This document shows positions 20,001-30,669 of a stretch of 64,000 nt of DNA, in pieces. The translations under genes were made by a program, and so were the position numbers. The number at the start of each line of letters is the position of its first letter. Positions within the stretch are counted from its first letter, which is position 1. The notes beneath the pieces were generated by a model. The model ran no database searches and was not told where the DNA came from. It was given only the letters and a program-made list of their open reading frames with translations. The DNA comes from Rhypophila decipiens (Eukaryota; Ascomycota; Sordariomycetes; Sordariales; Naviculisporaceae): positions 1-64,000 of the forward strand of contig MU858188.1 in the NCBI GenBank assembly GCA_033297075.1, written 5' to 3'.

Positions 20001-22322
20001 TCCAATTTTATTAAACCATTGACTACGGATAGAAGTCGGTTATTTTTTGCGTCCTCTGCTTCCAATCGGTCCACTTGATCACGGCTGCCCCAGCGAACCG
20101 CACCTCTCGACTCCTTGAGTGTGTTCCATCTCAAGATCACTCTCCCGATGCTCATCCAATCATACAAGCCGATCGACCCATCTTTAGATCATCTTGTTGA
20201 TGTATACGGATACGCTTCTCGTTGATGCAGACCTTGCTGGCCAGCTGAATAGAAACCTGCAGTTCTTATACTCGCACCTCGTCTGTTTCTTCAAACCGAT
20301 CACAAAGTCAAAAAGCGAGGCTTTGGCCACTCACTCCCGTGTCTCGCATTGTGGGTACCTTCCGGACGAAAAGCCCGTCAGCAAAGGAGCACAAGCACGG
20401 ACATACGAAACACAACTCCGACTCTGTATCGTTAGGCGTAGGTCTAAAAGGACAATCCAGAAATCGCTTGTCCTCCGCGAAAAGGGTGAAGTCGGGAAGC
20501 TCGTGCCCGGCGCCCTGAAAACTTCGGGTTCTGCGGGAACGTGGAGTCATCTGGATCTGCCGGAGTCTTGGGGTGCTGAAATGTATAAGCTGGCTGGGAA
20601 CCTCCTTCCCGAGACTCCTTGGGTCGGTTCCCTTAGGAGCTCCGTATCCATACACTGAAAGGGTTAAGTATGACTGTGCCGCAGTGAGTCCCAACTGAGT
20701 CAGCTCTGATACGTCCTGCTCCCGGTCGGAAGCGATAGCAAGAGAATGGGTTTCCATCAATCGCCATATGTACACCACATCCTCTACCACGGTAATTTAT
20801 CCTTGGGCAGCCGACCATCATTTCGAACACCCAAGTCCTTCTTGCTCCCTTCTACAACCCCCCGATACAGATTCCTTCACGGACGACAATGCAAGACAAA
20901 TCTGAAAACTCCGAAGACGACCGGCCCGGCTACCGGCATCGACTGTGCTACTATGATCGGATCGGATCGGATGCCATATGGGATTGACGGCTTTCCGTAA
21001 CCTCCTTAACACCGGATCTCGTCCCTCTTGTGGTAGGTATCAATGCCACCGGAGTCGTAGGACAAGACCTCACTCAGAATAGTTGTAGACAGGCCAACCA
21101 GACGACAGTGTGTATCCGTACATTGCAGCCGAGCTCGGATAACCCTTAGCACCACGCCTCAGGCAGTTCGCCGAGCATCAGCAGGCAGGTTCGCATCCGG
21201 ATTCCCCGGCCCGGGTGAGGAGTTCTCCTCCAAGATCTTCAGGCACGACTCTCTGACTTGATATTTAAGACTAGCGAGTACTCACTCTGACCGTGTCATT
21301 CTCTCGATTACGCACATGCACATAAGCTTTTTACTCAAAGCTGCGCCAAAGCAGCACATGTGTCTTTGGTCATCAACGTGCTTGTACCTAACGAGCAACT
21401 GCTCATATTACGATTACATACCTAGCAGTGGTGTATTATGCAGCTTCCACCCACTGCCGAACACAAACTGGAACGCCCGAGGACCCGTTGGTGGGTAACT
21501 TGCGCAGGCAAGAGCCCGCGCATGCCGAGGCGGGTCCGGCGATTCTCTGAATATCCCGCACTCCGAATGCGACCAACGGAAATTTCCAGCAACCCCATCC
21601 TTCCGTTATTAAACGGAGAGTACGGATCCTCGGTGGAGAGATCGAGAAGAAATAAAAAGTGCAGGGCGATGAGTTTGACTTTAATGCTCCTCTGATGTGC
21701 ATCATGTATCCGTACGTTATACTGTCCTAGCAAGGTACGAAATTTATGGTTAGGTTTAGTGATGCCGGGTGACCGAGGATGTCCATTCTCCAGCCCCGAA
21801 TTCGGGCTGGCTCGGCTCCACTTGAAAGTCCCGATCGGCAAGTCCACGGAATCATGGGCCCATGGCGTCTGCGGACAACTTCCCGTGACACTCGCCGTGG
21901 CATGTGCACCTTTCCACTTCCCAAGTCGGATACTGTACATGTACAAAGCGGTGAAACTACCTTTGCCATTCGTGGGCTCTTTCGGCGGAATCTACACCTT
22001 GTCCCTTCAGTTTTAAGCTTTGAGTTGCCCACAGTCTTGATTCATTAAATGTTTCTTCAGAAGAATTGGCTTCTCAAACAACCACACCCGCCGGCCTGAC
22101 CCAGTCTACCGTATCATGTATGTACAGTACCTGCATTGCTTGTACATATCCGCAGGTCCTCGTCACCCTCCCCTCTCCCGTCCATAATGTTGGCCGTTTC
22201 CTGACATCGGCTCCGGGGGTCGTGTGTCACTTGCCGTGTGGTTCATCAAATAGGCGTTTCTCTGAAATGACCGCGTGGTGGAGCTTGAGAACTATGATAC
22301 AAGATTATTCGAAAGGGGTTTC
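17021..22322. other. 5.3-kb gene-free region upstream of the Zn2Cys6 factor
   Basis: The longest non-coding stretch in the window. Several frames of 120-160 codons exist on both strands, but their composition is random-like and none is recognisable. I see no tRNA. It contains pyrimidine-rich tracts near 17500-17600 and 18500-18600 and a 14-bp perfect palindrome ACTCCGTACGGAGT at 19837-19850. Further TACTCCGTA-type words lie nearby (e.g. 19893). It is likely to hold the long promoter/5'UTR of the factor and possibly non-coding transcripts. Confidence 0.45.
19837..19850. repeat. Perfect 14-bp palindrome ACTCCGTACGGAGT
   Basis: Self-complementary 14-mer. The half-site ACTCCGTA recurs about 45 bp downstream (TACTCCGTATC) and related words occur near 38987 and 39133. 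CGG-type half-sites in inverted order suit Zn2Cys6 dimers, but the same word is simply common in some Sordariomycete intergenic DNA. Confidence 0.35.
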
Positions 22323-23204
22323 CTACGGATCCCAGAAGAATTGAACATGACCATCAGCAAGCTTCCTTTGGACTTTCCCATCCTCCATCCCAAAGTACGC
22401 TGCCACCGGCTTCTGAGCTCCCGTTGCGACTTCTTGCCCGTTTTTTCCAGAAAAGAGCCCAATCTCCGCCACGCCAGGGATCTTGATCAAGTGGTCGGCG
22501 AGGTCGTCAACAAACCAGACTCCATTCGCCGCGTTCTGCACCCTCTCTCTTTTCTCGTCGTCATCAGGAAACATGAGGGGCGGGAATGGGGCATCGATGA
22601 TCCACATTCCATTGTCCGTGACGATCGCTCCCGCCTTGCCGGGAAGACCCAGCCGAATTTTGGGGTTTTCTGAGCCTATCCTTTTCAGCTCGTCCAGGAC
22701 CCTGGGCGCGGCCATGGGCAGGACCTCGATGGGAATTCCCTTCCGCCAGCTGATGCCTAGGCGGGGTGAGAGCTTTCGGTAATCGGCGACGCAGACGAAC
22801 TTCTTGGCCGCCGTCGCGACAATTTTCTCCTGCCAGAGACAGGCACCACCGCCCTTGATCAAATTCAATCGTGTGTCGACCTCGTCGGCGCCATCAAAGG
22901 CGACGTCGAGCTGTTGACCGGACGGAAGCTTGTTGATGGGCTGCAGAGTCAAGCCCGCGGTTTCGATCAGCTCCTCGGACTGGGCACCGGTAGGATAGAA
23001 TATCATGCCCGAGGTAACATCAGGGCCGAGAGCTGCAATGGCCTCGACCACGTAGACGACAGTGCTCCCCGATCCAATCCCGATACGTTTGTAGGAGGGG
23101 TCGAGGTAATCCTTGACGGCTTTGTAGGCGGCTTTTCGCTTTGAAGACTCAACCCGCTTGAGTAACTCCTCTTCCGGGGACAATCCCGACTGTGACGTTG
23201 ACAT
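22323..23204 (-). CDS. RKI1: Ribose-5-phosphate isomerase A
   Basis: Interconverts ribose 5-phosphate and ribulose 5-phosphate in the non-oxidative pentose phosphate pathway, in the cytosol. Intron-less, 293 residues from MSTSQSGLSPEEELL. Family signatures in order: IGIGSGSTVVYVVEA (phosphate loop), GAQSEELIE, VAFDGADEVD with the catalytic Asp/Glu, LIKGGGACLWQEKIV and the C-terminal LFSGKNGQEVA. The frame remains open for 265 codons upstream of this start, but the fungal family starts here and the upstream part is low-complexity and 5'UTR-like. Confidence 0.95.
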   Translation of the reverse strand: MSTSQSGLSPEEELLKRVESSKRKAAYKAVKDYLDPSYKRIGIGSGSTVVYVVEAIAALGPDVTSGMIFYPTGAQSEELIETAGLTLQPINKLPSGQQLDVAFDGADEVDTRLNLIKGGGACLWQEKIVATAAKKFVCVADYRKLSPRLGISWRKGIPIEVLPMAAPRVLDELKRIGSENPKIRLGLPGKAGAIVTDNGMWIIDAPFPPLMFPDDDEKRERVQNAANGVWFVDDLADHLIKIPGVAEIGLFSGKNGQEVATGAQKPVAAYFGMEDGKVQRKLADGHVQFFWDP

Positions 23205-24220
23205 GGTCAGTCTTTGTTGAAGCGATATACTCCGGCGTGTGAGAGTAACCGCAAGGTTTGGCAATGAGGGCCTAGTTTGAGGTGATGGTGCTATTGAGAG
23301 GTGACTGATGAGTCTATGAGTTGTATTTGTTTGTACTGTGCTGGAAAAAGGCTTCTGCAATCCTGCAAGTGATGCTATCAATGGAAGTTTTGCTGTTGGT
23401 GTTGACAGGGACGATTGTGAGCAATAAATGGTTGGGTGATGATGGTGGGGTGTTGGTAGTGGGGTACAGATGCCATTGTTTGACTTTCCGCCCGTTGCCG
23501 GCGGCACTAACAGTGAAACGCGGGCATCTGGTGCGCTTCTGTTTGCGTCCAACGCCTCTCCCAAACCTTCTCGGGCAAAGAGGGTCAGCAGGCCGGTTGT
23601 CGGCTCATTCTCATCGCGCAAGCCGGTCTTCGTGGTGTGGTTACTGAGTAAGACCCATCGCCAGTTGCGCCAACCGCGGCCACTTCCTCTTCCTCGGGGT
23701 CGAAGCATCATCAAGTTTTGGCCAAGGTGCATCTGCAGCACTGGAAGTCGTGGATCAAAGCCGAAGATGACGTTCAACAAAATATGTGGCGCGGACTCAG
23801 TCAGCAGCAGCGAATTACAAGAAGGATTATGTAAGGCAGTCTTGGCGGTTTGATCAAGTCGTTTTAAATGCTCAGGCCAACCCAAGAGTGAACATCTACG
23901 ACATGACGACATGGCGTTTCGCAGAGATGGTCCCAAAACAACAGTGTCTTGGGGGACAAGTTCGACATATCTCAAGCAACGGGGATAGCATGAAACCACT
24001 GCTGGATCGTCTCGGGCTACGGCAGCAACTCAGGTGGTATTTCCGATATCCCATTCCCGTTCTCATTGTTTTCGGAACGGCCTTCGAGCTACACTAACTC
24101 GTTACTAATGTCACATTGCCAGCGACCGACTCCTTGTGTCCAGCTGATCCTGCTCGCGGTAGCCTCGTATTTCGCCGTCCCCCAGAACGGGGTGCCATTC
24201 CGCATTGTGCTTCGTCCCCA
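23205..24220. other. Promoter region of RKI1; no other gene seen
   Basis: About 1 kb between RKI1 and the 3' end of the next MFS gene. The minus-strand frame continuous with RKI1 crosses most of it without a stop. No other recognisable coding sequence, repeat or RNA gene. Confidence 0.5.
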
Positions 24221-26645
24221 CTAATGCTGGAATCTGAAGTCGAGTCTCTTATTTCCCTTGTCGGTCGTGGTGGCCAGATACTCCAGGCGTTGCTCCTCCG
24301 TCATTGCGTCCCACTTCTTGTCTCTTTGCTTGTTGCGGGAAACATAATACACCTTGACAAGAAGGTAGATGACAATGTTCATACAGAGGACTGCGAGGAG
24401 CTGGCGATTGCCCCGTTTGTACCGCGGTTTATCATCTAGAACACAACCACCGTCAGTCACCGAAACACAAGGCTTGAAACCAAGACAAATACGGCCAAGA
24501 CGGACCTTCTCGGTAGATGTTGGACGATATAACACCGCCTGCTTGGACAAACATGTTGTAGCAAGCCGCCGATACTGTACGAGACCGGACAGTGTTTGAG
24601 TTTCTCGAATTCCATCCGACCTGGATGGGGTGTGCTAGAGTCCCGAATCTGTCAGTCGCCAGCCATCCGGAATGGTACCAAGGGTTTACTTACGGTTGGG
24701 ATAGCTGAGGAGAAGCGTGGTGACGGCCCAGAGTATCCATCGATTTACTAGAGTGGTGTCCACTGCGTTCAGGTATATCATGAATGGGAGCGTCCATATC
24801 TGCCCCAACAAGGCGACGAATGTAAGCTCCCCGAATATCTCAGCAACATATGTGATTGCCAGCATGGTTATCACTGTGGTCCAACAGATCAGCGCTCTCG
24901 TCCATGACCGCTCTGGCGGAAGGGCTCAACTCACTGTGTAGGACAGTATAGGGGATTGTCAACAAGTTTGTCGTAAAGGTGTCGAAACCCAGCCCCCTGA
25001 GTGAGAGGGTGAGATACTGGGCCGGAGGTGTCATGGGAATCTGGAACACCAGCCCTAATATGTAAAGCGGCCTAGTGGGAAGTTGATCAAGGGTTAGTTG
25101 GCTGCCCCTACTCGCAAAATCCGTGTCTGGCATGTTCCCTTGGGCCTCTTACCAGAGATCAAAATCCTTCAGGCTCTGCCAAAGGAGGCGAGGAGTGATG
25201 GGCTGTCGGTTGTGCATGTCTGACTTGCTTGGGTCTTCCCGCAGAACACGGTTCACTATCACTTTCTCCTCCCTGTGCGGCGACCGGCAATTGACAATTA
25301 GCTTCTGCAGGTTCTCAGTCCAACAGTCCTTGAGGTGCACATACCTTTCAGTAAACCAGCCGTTCTTGCCTCGGAACCAACTCTTGGTTTGGCACGGCCC
25401 AGCTGGCATCAAGAGGAAGGCGAAAATGCCAATCAGCATGGTGAGCAAACCCTGCAATGACCGTCAGTGGATGCTGTCTTGGCAGAAATAGTCAGAAGTC
25501 ATGGATTCTGGTGTGAAATACCTCGATCAGAAAGAGCCATCGCCACCCAGAGTGTCCCTCGACGCCCCTCATGCGAAGGAGGCCCTGGGCGAGGAGGGCA
25601 GACATGATATCGGCAACACTCATGGCAGTCCAGAAAAACCCAAGTCTCAAGGACAGCTCGTGGTGCTTGTAAAAGTAAGAAAGATACAGAATGATCTGCA
25701 GATTTGCGTCAGGACTTGGTTTCCGCAGCAAGGGCGAGGAAGCCTGGTGAAGGCCACTACTTACATCTGGGATAAATCCACCCTGCAGCATACCCAGCAA
25801 GGCGCGGCAGGCAAGGAATGAGCCACGTCCCGACAGCCAGAATTGGCCGGCAGCGACCAAACTCCAGAGCGTCATCTGTGCCGGAATCCAACGATCGGGG
25901 CCAACCCATTTGGAAACCAGCTGAGAGGGGAGCTCAGCGCAGAGGAACGAGAGCTTGAACACGGTACTTCCGAGGTTATAGTCTATGTTGGTTTAGTGAG
26001 GTCAGCTGCGAGGGCCTCAGCGTGTGTGAGATGTATGCCGAGGGGCGAAATGGGGAGGGCGAACCATTTGTGTTCATATTGAGGTCGCCGAGAAAGTTGT
26101 CCGTCAGGGCCTGGCTGATGTTTGCCCGGTCCAACTCGAGGGCCATGAACATGATGCAGGCCCAGACCATGATCCGAAGGTCGATTTTTCGAACAATCTT
26201 GTATTCTTCGGCCCATGTCCATCTGGCCAGGGGGTCAAACCGATGGGTATTCTCCCTGTCGGTGTGTTAGTAGATCTGGCCAAGAGGCTCGCGAGCAGGA
26301 GCAACGAAACTCACCAGTCCGGTCGTGGCTGGTATTTCTCTGCCGTATCAGGATCGTCGAAGACGCTGACCTATGTCACATTGCGTCAGCAGTCTGTGTT
26401 TGAACGGGGAAATATCACAATATTTTCCCGCCGAGCTTGGTGGCTGTTACCTGAGTGGCAATGGCATCGGGATCATAGCCCCTGTCCCTTTGGAAGAAGA
26501 ACCGCTTCTCTTCCTTGGGAGCACCCAGCGGGGGGATGCTGTTGACAGAGAGCGTGGAGGGATTCGGTCCAGGCTTCTCGTCACGGTCCGAGTCAGACCG
26601 TTCAGACAATGGGACTTTGCCTCCTCTGGTGAGAACGGTGGCCAT
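24221..26645 (-). CDS. MFS permease, anion:cation symporter / allantoate (DAL5) type
   Basis: Predicted plasma-membrane symporter of about 575 residues for a vitamin, allantoate, ureide or organic anion. At least 11 exons can be followed by eye, starting with [17 protein letters not shown] at 26645 and ending with the charged tail [11 protein letters not shown] at 24223. Order seen: hydrophilic N-terminus, [19 protein letters not shown] with [14 protein letters not shown] (helix 1, family signature), [22 protein letters not shown] and [14 protein letters not shown]. Next come [71 protein letters not shown] and the terminal helix. All introns are short with GT..AG borders; one sits inside FTE/REEKV at about 25283-25346. 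Exact substrate cannot be told from sequence. Confidence 0.8.
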
Positions 26646-28002
26646 GGCGGTAATGTGACGAAGGGCACCGTGGGTTCACCAGGCGGTTGAGCGGTAGTTG
26701 TATAAATAAACAAAAGGGGTGACGGTGTTTCAGGCTGTGTAAATGGCCTTGTTCTCCGTCGAAGATGGTGATGGCCAACAAGACAAGGAATGCCATGACC
26801 TTTTATGAGCTCCGGTCCAAGATGGCCCGTCAACATCCCACTCCCGGTGCCCGGGGTAGAGGCATGGCGACCAAAGCCACCCCAATCACGTATTTAATGG
26901 ACCAGGGCAGCATCGACCGAATAGGAGACACGGATTGCCATTCCCGCAGCCAGAGACTGACATGGACCTGAACAATGGATATACGGACGGGAGATATTGG
27001 GAGTCTAATGCAACTTCCTGTGCTCGTAAAATCCCAGAGCAGTATTGCCACCCCCAAACACAAGACGACTTGAAGGGGGGCAGCAACAGCACGGGCAACC
27101 TGGACGCTTCATTCCTTGCATCCGCCGCAACGGGAGTACGTGCTCGTACATGAACCGTCCCCGCATAATGAATTATTATCATAATCGGGTAGAGACATCC
27201 TGGTCATTGAAGATGGTGGGAGGTCACTCCTCGGTTTGCTCTCTCGGGGCCGCCGTCGAGAGACTCAAAGGGCAAATCCAGGCTTTGCCATTCACACCAG
27301 AGACAACAATCATTGTGCCTAAAAAGTCTGACCATGTCGATAGTTGAAGTCTTTTTGTCATCTAGGAAATGGGGAAAGAATGCTGAAGCCGTGGTTGGCA
27401 GTTTGGGGTTCGGCACTGCTCCGTTTACGCGCCATCCTGAGAACAGGGGCGGGGGCGGACTCCGTGGCCGACATGGAGTCTGCTACATTCATCTAGCTGA
27501 TGGCGACACAGAAGTGTTCGTTGACAACATTGTTGTCTTGCAGAACTGAGTTACTTTTCAATGGAGAATGGTAACAGAACTGCGGTGCCGACTAAGGCTA
27601 TCACCCACGATCCCTCCGTATCGGTTCCGGCATTGAAGAATTCGACGGCATCAATGGCTGTGGTATTTTAGGGTTTTTTATCTGCTTGCTTTTTTCTCCG
27701 AAGATGACCGGTACCCGACAAGAAGGTAAATACTTTGCTTGTTGGCGGTTGGAGGTGGAGTGGAGATGACGTGATGAGACGTGCTCGCCTTGCGACCTGA
27801 CGCGACCTCAATGTCGAAGCAGAAAATCCCAAATCGATAACACGAAGGCTTCCTATTGGCCAATTCGACCATGGAACCTCACTGAGCAATAAGCACATGT
27901 CTGCTTCAAGTCGACGTCGAGATTTCTGTGGTGTTGCAGTAGCATTCTTCTGCGGCCAGAAATGCTCCTGACAGCTTGGTATTGCTTACACTGTCTTCTA
28001 TA

Positions 28003-28018
28003 CCCCCCCCCCCCCCCC
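28003..28018 (+). repeat. Poly-C run (16 nt)
   Basis: Uninterrupted homopolymer of 16 C in the intergenic region upstream of the dioxygenase; length may vary between isolates or be an assembly uncertainty. Confidence 0.8.
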
Positions 28019-28726
28019 AGGTGCGTGATCAGTAGTAGTTTCAAAGCGAGAGTTCGCATATAAGACCCCAGTTGGTTGGACTAAGCTGCCGCTGCCGAGG
28101 CCATACCTCTTTTTGGCGCGAATGATGATATTGATTTGATGCTACCATAAACCACTATGCTCACCCACCCAGCCCACAAGTTATGCAGGTAATTCCCCGA
28201 CTCAAGTCTCGTCCGGCTTGGCCTATTGATCGGGTATCTGAAGCGTGTTGGACGGGATGTATGGACAACCTGAGCTCGCGAGTGCCCGGGCATTCGGACA
28301 CCATCGTCGTTAACTCCGAGTTATCAACATGATCAGGAGGAAGCCATGCTACGTGTGAGCCGTATACCCGCCCATGATTGCAATAGTCTCAAAGTAGTGG
28401 ATTACGAGATGGGGCGTCCTCATCTCGTCATCACCCTCAGCCTCGTTTGATTTGACGACAGCGTGACGGCCGTACCACGTAGAGCGAAAGAACCTGGGGC
28501 TCGCCCATGAATGCAACCCACAACACGGGTAAGAACGCGGGGGGGTTGAGATGTGGTCAGAAGATATGCTGTATCACAAATCTCAAGATGCGGAGGTATG
28601 CCACTGAGCGATAACATACTGGGAATATGTTGCGATAGTGTAATATGAAAACGTCGAGCTTGGCGCCATGTCGAGATGAGAAAGCCAGAGCTCCTATATT
28701 GATCCACTCGAGTCGTCAGCCAGTCT

Positions 28727-28732
28727 TATAAA
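28727..28732 (+). promoter_or_regulatory. TATA box of the TauD-type dioxygenase
   Basis: TATAAA about 155 bp upstream of the start codon at 28888, followed by a pyrimidine/C-rich leader. Position suits a fungal core promoter with a leader of about 120 nt. Confidence 0.4.
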
Positions 28733-28887
28733 GAGCCTTGCTCGAACTGTCCAGTGGCCGTGGTATTTGGCCTCTCATAATACAGGACAATCATTCTATT
28801 TATATCTGAGCTTAAGCCTCTCGCAAGACACATACCTCCTTTTTGCATCAAGAACTTCACCCCCAAATCATATTCAAACCTTCAGCC

Positions 28888-30228
28888 ATGGCTCCTTCAG
28901 CTGTCGAAGTCGCTGCCACTCCCATCGTCCCGGTGGTCACCAAGGGTTCGTCTGCTACCCGAGGACCTCTCAAGCTCTCAGGGGCGCTGGACTCGTTTGA
29001 ATCTTTCGAGGTCACCCCCGTCATTGGACGCGAGTATCCGACAGCCAACCTTGTCGACTTTCTTGAGGCGCCGAACTCGGATGAGCTCCTTCGGGATCTC
29101 GCCATTACGAGTGAGTTACATCTATTCTTCTCCGGCTCCCCGGTCGTTGGAATCATAAAAATCAACCCAAGGCTAATATTTGATTATTGTCCAGTCTCCC
29201 AACGGGGCGTCGTATTCTTCCGAGGACAAGACAACCTGACCAACGAGCTCCAGAAGAAGCTGATTCTCAGACTGGGAGAGCTGACGGGCAGACCCGCCAC
29301 CTCGGGGCTTCACATCCACCCCATCCTGAACTCGGAGCGCGAGCTAGGCGGCAGCGATCCCGAGATCAGCACCATCAGCTCCGTCCAGAACAAGAAATTC
29401 TACTCGCGCCAAGATCTTCCCGACTCCCTCAGCCCCAAGAAGCAGAGTACAGGCCAGTGGCACAGCGATATTGCCTTTGAACCCGTCCCAGCCGACTATA
29501 CATCTCTCCGGCTCGTGGATCTACCCAGCACTGGTGGAGGTAAGTAATTACAAGCACCGTTCCTCTTCACCTCCAACACACACCTACCTCCCCAGAGTAC
29601 CATATTAACATCATTCTCAAGACACCCTCTGGGCCTCAGGCTACGAGATATACGACCGAATCAGCGAACCCTACCAAAAGTTCCTCGAATCCCTCACCGC
29701 AACCTTTGAGCAGCCAGGCTTCGGCAAGGTCGCTGAGCGGGCCGGGTTCAAGCTCTACGACAAGCCGCGCGGCGCACCCGAGAACGTGGGCAGCGAGCTC
29801 AAGGCCATCCACCCCGTAGTCCGAACCAACCCCGTCACCGGGTGGAAGAGCATTTTCCCCGTGGGCGGGCACGTCAAGCACATCAACGGTCTGACCGAAG
29901 AGGAGAGCACCAAGCTGCTCCAGTGGTTCGTCGACCTTGTCTACCGGAACCATGATCTCACTGTTCGCTTGAAGTGGCAGAACAAGAACGATATCGGTGA
30001 GTAAAATACACTAGCCATACCATAGCCGACTAGACTCCCACTAATTAATACTTTCCTCTCGTAGCCATCTGGGACAACCGATCCGTATTTCACACCGCTA
30101 CATTCGACTATGACGGATATGGTGATCGATTTGGGAACCGAGCCGTTGGTTTGGGTGAGAAGCCATATCTCGACCCCAACAGCACCTCGCGTAGGGCTGC
30201 TCTCGCTGCTGCCGCCGACTCGGCCTGA
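28888..30228 (+). CDS. TauD/TfdA family Fe(II)/2-oxoglutarate dioxygenase
   Basis: Predicted alpha-ketoglutarate-dependent dioxygenase that hydroxylates and so desulfonates taurine or related alkylsulfonates, releasing sulfite for sulfur nutrition. Four exons: 28888-29110, 29195-29539, 29622-29996 and 30065-30228. Borders are clean GT..AG and phases are consistent, giving about 368 residues. Seen: the first iron ligands in GQWHSDIAFE (His and Asp two apart), the substrate strand DYTSLRLVDLP, GDTLWAS, and the distal His in RSVFHTATFD. The 2OG-binding Arg follows in NRAVGLGEKPYL. Fungal homologues are induced by sulfur starvation; nothing here shows that directly. It converges on YVC1 with 441 bp between stops. 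Other family substrates (aryloxyacetates, sulfate esters) are possible. Confidence 0.88.
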
Positions 30229-30669
30229 GGTGACGATTTAGTTGGTTAGCACACATAGCACTTTCTATTCAAGACTCTTCGGTATTATTATTAAGATTGG
30301 AGGAGGATGTGGTGGAATATCGAGATTGACGCCTCTTGTTTTTGGAGTCAAAGAAAACATTATTACTTTTAAGCCATTATGAGTATTTTCGTTAGGCGTT
30401 AGTCATCAAGGGTATCCTATCCGCAATAGCCGTCCCAATTACTGAATAGTGAATACACAACAGGCAGTTAGGGATATACACAACCAGACCCATATTTTCA
30501 AGGAAAAAAAGCCACACGCACCCTCAGACTGTCCCACACCCCACACCCCCCTCCCCCCTCCCCAAACCGCAGCTCGTGCAAAGCAAACGTCCCAAGCCCA
30601 CATGCCAAAAGAATGACACCCAGTGATACTGCAAGGGCATGTCAAATACAGATTTGCTGACTCGATTGC
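30229..30669. other. Convergent 3' intergenic region
   Basis: 441 bp between the stops of the dioxygenase (+) and YVC1 (-). It holds an A-rich, terminator-like stretch near 30345-30370 and a C-rich tract near 30530-30560 (CCCCTCCCCCCTCCCC type). No gene. Confidence 0.5.

Larger units (their letters stand above)
26646..28887. other. Intergenic region, divergent promoters; nothing recognised
   Basis: 2.2 kb between two divergently transcribed genes (permease - and dioxygenase +). Open frames are short with no protein character. It contains a run of 16 cytosines at 28003-28018 and a TATA box for the dioxygenase at 28727-28732. Confidence 0.45.
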
